Assembly (NCBI RefSeq): GCF_964340395.1
Contig: NC_135558.1
Span: 11,537,001 to 11,601,000 of the forward strand
Length of the DNA: 64,000 nucleotides
Reading direction: 5' to 3'
Source: Glandiceps talaboti
Taxonomy: Eukaryota > Hemichordata > Enteropneusta > Spengelidae
The translations under genes and the position numbers were made by a program. Below the pieces are notes generated by a model. That model had not been told where the DNA came from, made no database searches, and was given only the letters and a program-made list of their open reading frames with translations. Below are positions 1-10,833 of the stretch, in pieces; positions within the stretch are counted from its first letter, which is position 1; each line of letters starts with the position of its first letter.

Positions 1-110
1 ATCCTCTTCAAAAAGGGAAACAGTTGGAGAAATGGATGGTAGGTGTATACATGTTTTATTTGCAGCCTACAATAATAGGATAGTTTGCATTTGGTTGTCA
101 TGGGAATATA

Positions 111-1429
111 CAGGGGTGAACAAATCATTTTGTGAACTGGTGGTCCCCGGACCAGTGCCTTAAAAAATCTAGTGGTCCTGCTGAAAGAATTAGTGGTCCC
201 AGGTCGCGCTAATGTGAAACATTAAATCTTACCTATGAATCTGTGTATTCAAAGGACTTTTTAATATAGTCATTAGTCCCCGCGGACGAAGTCCGGAACG
301 GGGACTTATGGATTGGGTTCCGTCTGTCCGTCCATCCGTGCGTGCGTGCGTCCGACCGCAGCTGTTTCTTGGAGATGCCTGGACCGATTTTTTTCAAACT
401 TGGTACAGGGACAACATACTATGGCATACATATGCACGTCAATTTGTTTTATGATACGATCCAATATGGCCGCCTAGCAACCATTTTGTTTGCTAATTTT
501 CCCTGTCTAAAGCCATAACTCAGACATGCTTGAACAGATCTCATTCAAAGTTGGTATTAGGACAGTGTTCTATGACATACATGTGCATATTCATTGTTGT
601 CATGATACGATCCAATATGGCCGCCTAGCAACCATTTTGTTTGTGAATTTTCATGTCCAAAGCCATAACTCAGACATGCTTGAACAGATCTCATTCAAAG
701 TTGGTATTAGGACAGTGTTCTATGACATACATGTGCATATCCATTTTCATTGTGATACGATCCAATATGGCTGCCTGGTAGCCATTTTGTTTGTGAATTT
801 TCATGTCCAAAGCCATAACTCAGACATGCTTGAACAGATCTCATTCAAAGTTGGTATTAGGACAGTGTTCTATGACATACATGTGTATATTCATTTTCGT
901 CGTGATACGATCCAATATGGCTGCCTGCCAGCCATTTTGTTTGTGAATTTTCCATGTCCAAAGCCATAACTTAGACATGCTTAAACAGATCTCATTCAAA
1001 GTTAGTATTAGGACAGTGTTCTATGACATACATGTGCATATCCATTTTCGTTGTGATACAATCCAATATGGCTGCCTGGCAGCCATTTTGTTTGTGAATT
1101 TTCCATGTCCAAAGCCATAACTCAGACTCCATTTTCATCGTGATATGATCCCCCATACCCAACCAATCCTTTATTGTTGGAGGCATATTCCATGTCCAAC
1201 AAGCACACACAACATATCTAAGTCTGTTTGTTTTAGGTTCACAAATGTTGTTGCGTGATCAGAGTAGTGATAATTCCTTAAAACCCAATTATAGCGGGTC
1301 TATGTCATTCTCAATGACTTGTTAACAGTAAGGTACTGGTCAGACGGACCAGACAAGGTAAAATTTGTGTGGTCCGCCCCAAAAAATCGCTAGTCCTGGA
1401 CCCAGGACCAGTGGATTTGTTCACCCCTG
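111..1429. mobile_element. Composite non-autonomous DNA element with 16-bp terminal inverted repeats
   Basis: The element begins with CAGGGGTGAACAAATC at 111-126 and ends with its exact reverse complement at 1414-1429. The 5-bp direct repeat ATATA abuts both ends (106-110 and 1430-1434) and is a candidate target-site duplication. Further in, both arms carry related sequence (GGTCC and GGACCAG motifs), so the inverted repeat is longer but degenerate. The interior holds a short hairpin (274-308, arms AGTCCCCG / CGGGGACT), a GTCTGTCCGTCC-rich stretch (about 320-355) and a 150-bp tandem array. No transposase is visible. The ends suggest a cut-and-paste element, while the interior resembles Helentron-associated elements, so the class is uncertain. 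Confidence 0.75.
376..1128. repeat. 150-bp tandem array inside the composite element
   Basis: The landmark ATGCTTGAACAG recurs at 526, 676, 826 and, mutated, at 977, giving a period of 150-151 bp and about five copies. Because 150 is divisible by three, a frame stays open for 147 codons on the plus strand (526-969) with a ~50-residue protein repeat. I read this as a by-product of the period, not as a gene. Confidence 0.9.
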
Positions 1430-1434
1430 ATATA

Positions 1435-2198
1435 CATATTGATATTGACTTATAATAATGTAATGAAATTTAGAGGGGAAAATTAAATGAATACAAAATT
1501 GTTTTGAGATGCAGGGTCTTTGGAAGTTTTGTGATGTTTTGGTTAGATGTGTTTAATATAGAAATAAGTATGGTGTATTTTGACAGGTATTGTACCATTT
1601 GTATATGAAAAGCTATGGTACTACACAAAGACCAAAGTTGTACAAGTACATCATTGTCTCAAAGAATACAACCTGACCGTGAACCATTAATGCTGTACTA
1701 CAGCATGTGACAAGCTTGCAGAGCTGAGAGGAATCTTCTGAAATTTTATTTCACCTCAAAGTCTGATACTAAAATTTTGCTGCCTAGTTTGCAAGGTTGC
1801 GCAAGCTTGTCGCAATCTTCAACTAAACCCCACAAGCTTTTCAAACTTGTGCAAGCATGTAGCAAACTTGCGACTTTCGTATGGGAACGAGTCATGGAAT
1901 GGCAAAGGGACACTAGTTCTTGTATCAAATTTTGACAGTTTCTTAGCTATACCGTGTGTCTATGGAAGCATCACTTTGTTCTTGTTACAAAACCGATCAG
2001 AGTTTCTTGTGTTTGAGGATGTGTTTAATTTTTCTTTACTAGGGTGAACTTAGATCTTCGACCAAAAGAGATTGAAAGCTCAAAGCTAAAAAGTTGAAAG
2101 TTCATTAATTATAACCTGTGTAAGGCACATTTTAATAATATAAACAATGGAGCTAACTGTAGACTTATAACCTTCCTAATCTTCACCTTAATTTACAG
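1435..2198. other. Sequence upstream of the NACHT exon, no gene recognised
   Basis: This is AT-rich single-copy-looking DNA ending in a splice acceptor (TTTACAG at 2192-2198). A short stretch around 1780-1880 has several AAGCTTG-like half-palindromes. I looked for an upstream exon carrying a death, CARD or TIR domain and found none, so the 5' exon is further upstream or unrecognised. Confidence 0.5.
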
Positions 2199-5100
2199 AT
2201 GTCATCTCTGATATTCAACTGCAGTTGAAAGGATACTACAGGGATGAGTTTTCTTCCATCAATCCATTGCCATGGTGGGATGGAACTGACGCACTTAAAC
2301 TTGACGACATCTATACGGAATTAGAGCTACATACAAAAGGTGAGAACAGACCCTTCACATGGGAGGAAATCTTCACCATGAATGAGGACGGTAGGAGAAG
2401 ACGGCGAATCTTCATAGAAGGTGATCCCGGCTACGGAAAATCAACATTTTGTAGGCAGTTAGCCTTTAATTGGACAAAGGGTGACACTGAAAGTCTCAAG
2501 AATATAAGTTTTTTATTTCTTTTAGAATTAGACAAACTTTGTGAATACCACTCGAGCAATCCAACGCACAAAGAACTGATAGATGCTCTTAGTTATTTGA
2601 CATTTGGAGATAACATAGATGATGAGGGTAAAGCTGAATTAAGAGAATTTTTAGCAGGCCACCAATCTGAAATATGTTTTATTTTTGACGGCCTTGATGA
2701 GGTAAATATTGATGATTTACCAAGATATTTTAGGAACATGATAGAGCTAGGGCAGAAAGAATTGCATGATAGTGTTGTTATTGTGACATCCCGTAAAATT
2801 CGAAATAAATACCCCAATCACAGGTATGATACACAGTTATCAATCAAAGGGTTCACTGAAGAGAAAGTACAAGAGTTTGTGAGAAAACATATCAAAGCCG
2901 TACAAATGGAAACATCAGTGGAAGAATTCTTTGAACAACTTCACTGCTTAAACAATCGTAAACATCTGTTTAATTTAATGGAAAGTCCTTTAAATACTTT
3001 ACTAGTAAGTGATATTTGGGTAGGCCAAAATGGTAAATTCCCACAATCGGTTACTGAGCTGTACATACAAATCACTGAGTTAATTAAACAAAGATTTCTA
3101 AATGATGAAAATCTAACTGTTGATATAAAAAACATGAAAGACCATGAGGATTTACTTTTTCTTGCTGAACTGTCTTACAACAAGTTTATTGCTTATGGGT
3201 CCAACAAGTCCTTCAGTCACAAAGAAATCCCAAGCAATCACATGGTATTGAAATTGGACTTTTTGACAAAAAAGCAGCGTGCGAAATCCTCGGCAAAACC
3301 CACATATGAATTTTTCCACTTGACATTTCTTGAATTTTTTGCTGCCATGTATATTGCAAACCTTTGCTTCGTAAATCCGTCCAAATTTTTCGAAGCAATG
3401 AAATCACTAGAATTAGACGACGATTCCCAAATATTAGTCTTTATCGCAGGTTTATTGAGAGATGATGTCGTCAAAATGTTTAAAGTGATGCATGACTTGA
3501 ATCAAGGGTATTCCATAGGTTTTCGCTCATCATTAGATTTACTACTTGAAAGTGGTTGTGAAAAACAAGAGGCTTTAACTAGCTGTGCAGAAATTTGCCC
3601 AGGTTCTGTCTTTCTTGACATAAATGAGAGAACAACAAGCAAGGAATTGACTATAAGAGCATCTGTCCTAAAGCATCCTGATGTGCAGACAATCAGACTC
3701 TCTGTAACTCTGTCTACATTAGGTCATGAAGTGGTAGATTTAACCTATGATTTCATTAAGACTGTTGTTATTAATGCCAGTAAGAAAATAAATATAACAT
3801 TAGATATCAAGTATGATTGTAAGTTGGACACTAATAATAATCTAGCACGCTTAGGATATATGTTACAACCTTATAAGTTGAGTACTTTTGAGTTCACTGA
3901 TAAGTCTGACTACTCTAAGACCACAGTTGATTATTGCGAACATGTTGATTACATATTAAAGTCAGTGAATTTAGTTACTGCAGGCTCTGTTAACTACACA
4001 TTTCCTCTCATCAGTTCAGAGTTCATGAATCATGTTTACCATTCTGTGATAACACACTCATTCAAAGTAACTCCCAATGTTACATTCGGGAAGAAATATT
4101 CGGTATTTGATGAACATGAAGATGCAATCACTACAGAAATTACAATCTCAAGAAAAAATTTCACATTGGTTGGAAATGTAGGTGATTTTCACGAATACTT
4201 TCCAAATTTTAACATGATGTTCCAACACAAATATTCAATCGATGATGAAGAAATGGCAGTTTTTGTATCACGGATCCAGAAATGTGGTTGGTCCACAGAC
4301 ATGAATGAAACTGCTCGTGTAGTAGCAGTATGGTCAAACACACACCTTACAAAACTTACATTGAGACTGCAGAAAAACAGTGTTGACCTAGAAATAGTTG
4401 AGAAAACACTAGGTGTCATAGGGGGTCAGGAGACAGCAGATGTAGATGTAGGAATAGATATAAAGTATGATGACATCATTAGTAACATAGGAGGAGGTCA
4501 GGAGACAACAGACATTGAACGACTACTAAGGCTATTACACAGCTTACAGTCTTATAAGGTTAGTAAACTTAAATTCAAAACCGAGTCTCAGCATATACCA
4601 AAAATTGTGAAGATTGGTCTTACAGAAATTTTGACAGCAATGTCGGCTATTGATGCCCATAATGTCTCATACTCATTTCCCTGGGTTGACCTGACATTCA
4701 TTGAATGTATTTGTAAATGTTTACAAAGACAACAATCACTTCAATCTGCTACTATTGAACTTGATGGGCATATCAACGAGAAACAACAGACATCTGAACA
4801 TTCGGAAATAGGTATCAAAGCATCTATAGGAAAATGTTGTCTACAACTGAAAAATTTGAACTTTGATAATGTCAGTGGCATTTTTACAATATTTCGCGAC
4901 AATTTACTAACTGAGGATGATAACACCAATATAGATATACAAATCAATTGCAATTCAGAAAGCGATGATTTCATGACAAAATTTAAAAGAATTTCCAAGG
5001 CATTCCCGGCTACAGACCCCGTTTCCATCAAAATTATAGATTATTCTCCCTTTACTGAATTAGCCAACACAGACCAATGTTCTCGAATTATGAATGCAAT

Positions 5101-6001
5101 CGAGAGTTTAGAAACAGTAAAACCTGTTACATTTATGTATAACAATTTTCCGATAATGGAGTACGAATTTGCAAAAGCAGTGATTTCAAAGCTGCAAAGT
5201 CAACATTGGGTAAAGTGTATCGACTTTGAATTCAATAGAAAGGTAGAGTGTGATTTCATTGTAGACCTAGTAAAATATCTTTGTACACAAGGAATGTTTC
5301 TTCGTCTTTTTAAAATCGACAGAGAATGGCGCGACACGAATAGCACCAACTTGTTTTCTTTTACAACCACCGACCCTGAAGCTGAAAATCAAGTAAAAGA
5401 TATAAATATATCTTGTACTGTGAAATGTCCCGTAATAGTTGATATATTAGGTCAGAGTGACAAATTACAGGAGTGTGTGGTTGATTATTGGGCTCATACA
5501 ACATGGGAGGAGAAAATCAACATGAGTAAATCTTTAAAGAACAACTTACACTTGAAAACAATCAAGTTGAATCATTGTTACAGTACCTTGATGACTACTA
5601 CTCGTATGAATAGAGAGATATTTGAAGAATTAGTAAACAGTATTCTATGCATTCAAAACCTTGAACAGTTTACTGTATTTGATGTAAATGTTGAAGGCAA
5701 CAGTCAAGTCCAAGCATTGTGGAAGAAACTATTCAGTAAACCATCGTTACAGATAGTTGAGTTACACCTTAGTGCTGGCAATATTAATGGCAGTGGCATA
5801 TTGGTAGGTGTAAGCGAAGCAGACAAATTTAGAGAGAGTAAACTCAAAGTAGATATCTTTACACTTAACCTCCCAAATGATACTATTTCACTAGAGAACG
5901 ACTTTACTATTGAAAGTGAAAGTAAATGTATGAGAAAAAGATGCGGGGAGATGCGTGTGAAAGTTAAAAATATCACAGTTAAAATTGAAACATGGTGGTG
6001 A
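2199..6001 (+). CDS. NACHT-domain (NLR-type) receptor, large 3' exon, 5' partial
   Basis: STAND-class ATPase, presumed cytosolic innate immune sensor or regulated signalling scaffold. The exon opens after a splice acceptor at 2197-2198 and the frame is already open there (DVISDIQLQLKGYYRDE), so a codon is split with an unseen upstream exon. That exon would carry the N-terminal effector domain. Counting from L/M at 2225, the NACHT core shows Walker A GDPGYGKST at 66-74, Walker B CFIFDGLDEV at 151-160 and the strand VVIVTSRK at about 184-191. The winged-helix signature YEFFHLTFLEFFAA is at 361-374. Residues ~470-1258 lack standard LRR consensus and instead contain degenerate repeats with an IDIKYD-like strand near 528, 747, 906 and 1060. 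Short LRR-like strands (LKTIKL, LQIVELHL) appear near the C-terminus. The protein ends in ETWW. A single exon for NACHT plus C-terminus is common in invertebrate NLR expansions. Confidence 0.9.
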
Positions 6002-6790
6002 ATTGCATATTCATAATCAAATGAGTACAGTAATTACATTTGAACTCTGATTGTCCTACATGCTAAATGTAAACATGCAATGGTAAAACTGTGTGAACAA
6101 TCCAATCCATCGAAAATTCTGAATAGTAATCAAACATTACTATAAAACCTGAAAAATAGCAGGTTTATGAAAATGTTTAATAATCATCAATGTATTGGAG
6201 ATATAAAGTCCATAGCATATTTTTCAAGATGAATACAACTATTGTCCATAAAGTTATGGTTGTTAATAGGTGTATCAACTTTGACTTTAAAAAAAATTGC
6301 TCGCTTTATCTACCAAATTAAACAGAAAATGAAACCGTAACTTTACAGACAATAATCACCACAAATTACCATTTCACATCTGTATTTCTGTACTTTCATC
6401 AGAGTATTATTAAAATTATTAAGTACTGAAATGTTCTCACCACCAATTACTATATTCAGTATCTGTCGTCGTTACCATTTCAACTTCTATGTACGGAAAG
6501 TATAATATTGTCAACATATGGACAGATGTTTTCATAGATGACACCTACTTTGAAAAGAGATAGTATGTACAATGTATTCATGGATTTCATTCATTGACAA
6601 CTGTATTATTGTCACCTCTTCAAGGAAAGTGACTTTTAGCTAATTACTATAAGATTGTACAATATGTAGATAATAATAACTTAGATCTATTTTTGTATAT
6701 TTTGTAAGAAATTATTTTTTTTTGCCGAACAGAAATGTATATTTTAGCATTTAGGGGAGATGCAATAAAATAGTAAATATGTTACATCTC
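6002..6790 (+). other. Likely 3' UTR of the NACHT gene with poly(A) signal
   Basis: The stretch after the TGA at 5999-6001 is AT-rich and non-coding. An AATAAA hexamer lies at 6764-6769, about 760 bp after the stop, followed by TA- and TG-rich sequence. This is the best candidate cleavage signal. Confidence 0.5.
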
Positions 6791-7129
6791 ATTTATATGT
6801 CACATGCTTATGCATGTATGTATATGTATATGTGTGTGTGTATGTATGTATGTACCCAAAACTCTTGAGAAAATTAGTAATCCAGGACTTCAAGAATCTA
6901 TTTCAGTGGCAAGGGAAAAGAAATTCAATAGAGCATTTCCCTTTCACAGTATCGTAAATTATAGTTTGGTGAAAACTATGATGAAATTTGAGTGTTGATC
7001 AAGGACTTTGAGCGCTGAACTTTATGAATCAGACCACGTGGTCTGAGATGATAGCAACTCCTGGTAGTCTAGACTTACCCGTGATATCAAATTCTGCATA
7101 TATTGTTCAAAACATATTGACAGGACTGG

Positions 7130-7750
7130 CTCCAGCAACCATGACTTTGCCAATCACAACAGCCAATTACCAGCATGTTTAACAAAGATAACAACACATG
7201 ATAGGTAAGTGAATAAAAATTTAAAATGTATACAATTATACCTGGCAACAAGACCATGCCATAGCAACAGTCAAAGGATGGCGTATATAGTAAACTTAAC
7301 AGGGATGGGTAGGCAAGTGAATACTCATTCAAAATATATGCAAATATGCCTAGCAACATGATCACACCCATAGCAACAGTCAAAGGATGGCATACACCTC
7401 AAAGATATGGGGAGTGGTAGGCATGTGGATAAATATCCAGAAAATAATCACATGTATACCTTGCAACACGACCATACCCATAGCATCTGCCTAATGAGGG
7501 TGTTTTTAGCAAAGATAATAAAAGGGCTGATAGGCATGTTGATAATAGAACATTCATAAAATAAAAACATGTATGCTTTGCAAGAAGACCACAATCTTAG
7601 CAACAGGCAAATGACAATATCTTATAAATGCAAATATAACATTATAAGGTAGGCAAGTGGATAAAACATACATATATGTGCTTATCAACAAGACCATACC
7701 CAGCCATAGTAAAAGTGAAATGATGATGCATGTTGCAAGTATCATCATGT
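7130..7750. repeat. Diverged ~110-bp satellite, copy A
   Basis: The motif ATAGCAACAG followed by CAAA recurs at about 7261, 7370, 7480, 7596 and 7702, so the period is 107-116 bp with roughly six degenerate copies. The same unit (TAGCAACAGCCAAATG) makes up the array at 17.3-17.8 kb. No gene is seen between 6.8 and 7.8 kb. Confidence 0.8.
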
Positions 7751-7814
7751 AAGTGGATAGTGGATTTTTTTTCATAGATGTCTTTGCTGTTCATTTGGTT
7801 CACTTGAGCAGCTT

Positions 7815-8050
7815 GTTGGTGGCCGAATGGTTAAACCCGCTTGCCTCTTACCACTGCAGTCGGGGTTTGAAAACATTCAGAGTTTCATTAAATTTACCAC
7901 GCTGTAAGAAGAGTGTCGTTCAGTTTGACTCTACCAAACAACATAGGTTTTCCCCGGTTTTCTCCTGCACTAACAGTAACACTGAACATTCCTCCTGCTT
8001 ACAGTTATATTATACAGTGAATCAGTCAGACATATTTGATGAAACGAAGT
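7815..8050 (+). mobile_element. tRNA-derived SINE-like copy
   Basis: Positions ~7820-7878 look like the body of a class-II tRNA: a box-A-like TGGCCGAATGG, an anticodon-arm region, and a box-B-like GGGGTTTGAAAAC. The cloverleaf is imperfect and the sequence continues into a tail containing GGTTTTCCCCGGTTTTCTCC, as in tRNA-derived SINEs. I therefore call it a SINE relic, not a functional tRNA. The 3' end is not sharply defined. Confidence 0.5.
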
Positions 8051-8881
8051 TATAACTCTTTCACATGTCATATAGCAATGCTGTGTGACATGATTAATTT
8101 CATTAAAATGTTCTGGAGGAAAATAAAACAAGTTTACAGCAGGACTCACCTTTTGAGTAATTGATGAGAGGGTTGCTTTTGAAAACCTTGACTCAAAGGA
8201 AAGTGTATGATACATTCTTTTTCATGACTACACAATGTCATGCACTAAATACTGAAATACACTAAATACATATGCACTAAATATTGTGAGGAAATGTTGC
8301 ACTTACTCATCCACATGATATATGGAAAATTACATCCAAATTGGTACTGAGGCTATATTATATATACTTGAAAGGAGTGGGGAGGGGCATGTAAATACTG
8401 CGCAGTAATTGTTGAAAGGTACGTGAGAATCAAAATTTTCGTTTTTGAACTTCAAAACTGTATATGGAATTTCAAGAATATTCTTAAGATACAGCCAAAT
8501 TCCAGAAAATGATACATGTATTATGTCTCAGCTATCGATCACCAAACAACAAATTGAAAATTGTTGGGTGATCTAGTATGCAGGTAACTACACGCTCCAC
8601 ACGTCTTCATCCCACTCCTGAAAATACACTCTCCGAGGACTCGTAGATCATGTCCTTGTTCCACAATGGTAGCGACCTGGAAATTATACGCTCCATGCTC
8701 AGCGCAGTTGGATGAAAACATGGTGGAATCGATCCTTTAGAGGCGCGGTAGTTGTCCATATTCATGATATTTGCATGATTTAGTTTTGCAACATGTTCAT
8801 GTATATTCAAATAATATTTCAATACTAGAATATTGATAGGCTGCTTACAAAAATGTATCTTTTTTTGTTTTCTCCGACGTT
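8051..8881. other. Intergenic, nothing recognised
   Basis: AT-rich sequence without a convincing exon, RNA gene or tandem repeat. Open frames here are short and lack splice context. Confidence 0.5.
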
Positions 8882-8890
8882 CACAATCAC

Positions 8891-9089
8891 TAGACTGTCG
8901 ACAGTCGCTCGCGCCTTTTTTTCCCTGCGTTTCCCGGCGCAACACTACTATAATCGCATACTGATACCTTCGGCCCTCGATATGTCGATATCAGTATGCG
9001 ATTATAAGCCGTAGTAGTATTGCGCCGCAACGACTTAAGTTTAGATAAAACGTAGGGGAAAAAAGGCGCGAGCGACTGTCGACAGTCTA
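8891..9089. mobile_element. MITE, 199 bp, with 8-bp target-site duplication
   Basis: Palindromic element whose ends are TAGACTGTCGACAGTCGCTC and its reverse complement. The arms extend about 80 bp with small gaps and share the AATCGCATACTGATA block with a short central loop. The 8-bp duplication ACAATCAC sits exactly outside both ends (8883-8890 and 9090-9097). There is no coding capacity. TSDs of 8 bp here and 9 bp in the sister copy at 9.7 kb point to an 8-9-bp-TSD superfamily (hAT, P, Merlin or Mutator-like), which is not decided. Confidence 0.9.
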
Positions 9090-9119
9090 ACAATCACGTG
9101 CACATGACGTTACCATCTT

Positions 9120-9660
9120 GACTTGATTTTGAATAAACTTTTCCCATTAGTCATTATACTACGGCTAGATCAACTTGGCCAATCATCAGACTCGATTTCG
9201 ATTGGTTATATGGAGCCCACTTTGTTCATTGTTCTTAGTGGTGCGACCTATATATCCGTTTGAGCCAATCACGCCGTAGTGTAAGTAAGATAGACAGCTC
9301 GTTCGGTAGGGTTATGTGCCAAAAAGTCGGGGCTACGCCCCTCGTTTATTGGCACTTATATTACTGTTAGACCGACATGGCCAATCAGAGGCCTTGATTT
9401 CGGTTGGTTATATATGTATCTCAGACCACAAAAAAGTGGCCTGATGTTATATGGAGCCATATTAACCCGGTACCCACTCTTTCTAAAGGGATGTGGCCTA
9501 TATTACGCTCAGTATGCAACACATTACACAAACATTTTGAAAAAGATCCGTTTGAGCCAATCACGCCGTAGTATAAGTAAGATAGACAACTTTTTACGCC
9601 CCCTCGTTTATTGGCTCATAACCTCCGCCTCCCGAACTAGTTGAATATCTATAACATAAC
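9120..9660. repeat. Two diverged direct copies of an intergenic repeat
   Basis: The block CCGTTTGAGCCAATCACG followed by CCGTAGT-TAAGTAAGATAGACA occurs at about 9256-9296 and again at 9547-9590. Each is preceded by a related GGCCAATCA..GATTTCGGTTGGTTATAT block (about 9177 and 9379) and followed by a CCCCTCGTTTATTGGC block. The period is about 290 bp, and no protein is supported. Confidence 0.65.
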
Positions 9661-9699
9661 TCTCCCGAACTCGTTGACTATCTATTACATACCCCTCCC

Positions 9700-10489
9700 T
9701 AGACTGTCGACAGTCGCTCGCGCCTTTTTCCCCTACGTTTTATCTAAACTTAAGTCGTTGCGGCGCTCCGATCCGGCGCAATACTACTAAATCGCATATT
9801 GATATCGAGGGCCGAAGGCACTCGATCTCTCGGGCCTTCGGCCCTCGATATCAGTATGCGATTATCACGTAGTGTAGTCTATCAGCTAGCCCTCGGATGT
9901 TCTTCCGATAAAATATGACACACAGTCGAACGCTATCGAGGATGGAACATCCGAGGTCTAGCGAATGTCATCAGGATATAAATAACTGCCAATCAGAGAA
10001 ACCGTATTAGACTATTAGCAACAAGCACAAACAGAGGACAATAGCTAAATTTTCATGCATATTCATCTTAAGGAGGGGCTTGTAAAAATAACCACCAATG
10101 CGTTAACTAAAATGTGTGAATGACAACGGCTACACACTCATCAAACACAATTACCATAAACTGATAAGACATAGTAATGACATAAATGCGTTTGTCAACA
10201 CCTGCATGCAGAGATTGAATATATTAAAGTTTACATATGCATATATGGCCCAACCCACCGCTTTATCGTAATCTCAATGGAATGTCCGGTCTGAAAATGA
10301 CATTCGCTAGACTGTTCGGGCAAGCCCTCACATGCGAACTTCGTTCGCTTATAGTTATAGCATCGAAAGAAAGCCCGAACGTCTAGCAGCAAGACTACAC
10401 GTAGTGTTGCGCCGGATCGGAGCGCGGCGACGACTTAAGTTTAGATAAAACGTTGGGAAAAAAAGGCGCGAGCGACTGTCCACAGTCTA
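9700..10489. mobile_element. Long MITE/fold-back of the same family, 790 bp, 9-bp TSD
   Basis: It has the same TAGACTGTCGACAGTCGCTC left end as the 199-bp element at 8.9 kb. The right end is its complement with one change (GTCCACAGTCTA). The arms run about 100 bp through CTTAAGTCGTTGCGGCGC and GATCCGGCGCAA. The 9-bp duplication ACCCCTCCC flanks it exactly (9691-9699 and 10490-10498). The interior contains two further hairpins, with arms CCTCGGATGTTC (about 9892/9949) and GTTCGGGC/GCCCGAAC (about 10314/10374), and an inverted GCGAATGTCAT pair. It therefore appears to have been built from nested palindromes. Confidence 0.85.
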
Positions 10490-10502
10490 ACCCCTCCCGA
10501 AC

Positions 10503-10700
10503 CACAGTCGCTTGTAAACTATTATTCCTTTCCTAAATGGTTTTATTCTTGTCTATGACACGTTGTATTTATGACATATCGCTACCGATTTTATAAGAAT
10601 ATCGCCAATCCCTATAATAACGTCATTGTTCTGTATTAGGACCGTCATAGACAAGTATACAACCATTTAGGAAAGGAATAACAGTTTACAAGCGACTGTG
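10503..10700. mobile_element. MITE, 198 bp, 8-bp TSD, unrelated family
   Basis: Terminal inverted repeats start CACAGTCGCTTGTAAAC and extend about 55 bp through TTCCTTTCCTAAATGGTT. TCCCGAAC flanks both ends exactly (10495-10502 and 10701-10708). Its left duplication overlaps the right duplication of the neighbouring 790-bp element, so the two inserted within a few bases of each other in a pre-existing tandem repeat. Confidence 0.9.
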
Positions 10701-10753
10701 TCCCGAACTCATTACTATCTATTACTTAGACAGTGTATAGCATTAAAAATTAT

Positions 10754-10833
10754 CCAGGTGCGTGACTATTAAACGACGTCCAAGTGAAATCCTAATCTAT
10801 CCTGAGATGATGTCGTTAGTCACGCACCCAGGC
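10754..10833. repeat. Short hairpin
   Basis: Arms GGTGCGTGACTA..ACGACGTC and GATGTCGTTAGTCACGCACC pair across a ~30-bp loop, with CCAGG outside both arms. It is probably another small fold-back relic. Confidence 0.7.

Noticed and set aside
526-969. 147-codon plus-strand ORF with three 50-residue repeats
   Set aside because: It follows exactly from a 150-bp tandem period inside a transposable element. There is no start context, splice signal or known domain.
1847-2047. Possible upstream exon of the NACHT gene
   Set aside because: The frame has no donor in the right phase and no death-fold or TIR pattern.
7815-7890. Functional tRNA gene (Ser/Leu-like)
   Set aside because: Box B is degenerate (GTTTGAAAAC), the acceptor stem does not pair convincingly, and a SINE-like tail follows.
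8607-8945. 112-codon minus-strand ORF
   Set aside because: Its N-terminal codons lie in the 199-bp MITE and the rest has no domain. It is a chance open frame.
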